From positions 812,599 through 876,598 of the forward strand of contig CAADRB010000050.1 of NCBI GenBank assembly GCA_900708905.1: DNA of 64,000 nt, in the 5' to 3' direction. The notes under the pieces were generated by a model. The model did not search any database. It saw nothing but the letters and a program-made list of their open reading frames with translations, and had not been told where the DNA came from. Positions 63,772 through 64,000 of the stretch are shown here, piece after piece. Source of the stretch: Hymenolepis diminuta. Lineage: Eukaryota; Platyhelminthes; Cestoda; Cyclophyllidea; Hymenolepididae. The number at the start of each line of letters is the position of its first letter. Within the stretch, counting starts at the first letter, position 1. The translations under genes and the position numbers were made by a program.

Positions 63772-64000
63772 GTAAGAGATCTTTTCAAACATTATAATGA
63801 CTTTTTAATTGAGATTCGTTAATTAACCCTTCTTTTTCTACTAATTTTTTAAAATAACCCCAGCAAGTTCATATTAATTGGAATGCTTTCAACATCTGAG
63901 CTCATGATATACATATTCGTATTTCTTCTTCCTTACTTTTAGTTATAAATCGTGATATATTGCTTTGCAATCTCTTTAATCATACAATACCGATATAATG

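Larger units (their letters stand above)
59159..64000. other. Probable intronic DNA after the claudin-like first exon
   Basis: Exons for the remaining transmembrane helices should lie on the plus strand here or beyond the window. Only the 36-nt candidate at 63,736 has good splice borders. A hydrophobic minus-strand frame at 63,512-63,694 is noted but not supported. Short AAAGT repeats occur near 60,190-60,212. Confidence 0.45.

Noticed and set aside
1..64000. CRISPR arrays, operons, ribosome binding sites, rRNA and intact tRNA genes
   Set aside because: None seen. The sequence is eukaryotic; tRNA-like heads lack the paired arms of a functional tRNA.

Overview
The window is AT-rich eukaryotic DNA with very low gene density. 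Spliced exons with GT/AG borders, introns of 65 and 67 bp beside kilobase introns, decayed Ty3/gypsy retrotransposons, a mariner fossil and tRNA-derived SINE-like heads all point to an animal nuclear genome. A parasitic flatworm is my best guess: one retroelement has a CsRn1-type Gag motif, a lineage first described in Clonorchis. That assignment is inference; nothing here is a species-level marker.

Layout. 1-13.5 kb: mostly unassigned AT-rich DNA with one SINE-like fossil (5.9-6.1 kb), one candidate unassigned exon (6.87-7.0 kb) and a second SINE-like head (13.1-13.2 kb, minus). 13.6-17.25 kb: the best-supported gene, the 3' half of a TOM1/TOM1L (target of Myb1) endosomal adaptor on the plus strand. 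Five consecutive exons cover the GAT domain and a proline-rich tail that ends in a clathrin-box-like motif. The VHS-domain exons were not found. 20.35-21.12 kb and 35.05-35.82 kb: two 767-bp arms in inverted orientation with only two mismatches, bracketing about 13.9 kb of old non-coding DNA that contains a broken mariner transposase (22.7-23.0 kb). 36.9-40.4 kb: a degenerate Ty3/gypsy element (Mag/K02A2.6-like) on the minus strand with both LTRs. 41.16-42.9 kb: a second, CsRn1-like gypsy fossil on the minus strand, with a possible orphan LTR at 45.2-45.5 kb. 46-58 kb: gene-poor, with low-copy dispersed repeats and purine-rich islands. 58.6-59.2 kb: first coding exon of a probable four-TM protein of the claudin/PMP22 type. 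The rest of that gene is not securely found before the window ends.

The two genes have no evident functional link: one encodes an endosomal sorting adaptor, the other a membrane protein. Most of the sequence is a mobile-element graveyard. The striking exception to the decay is the nearly identical inverted repeat, which must be recent, recently gene-converted, or an assembly artefact.
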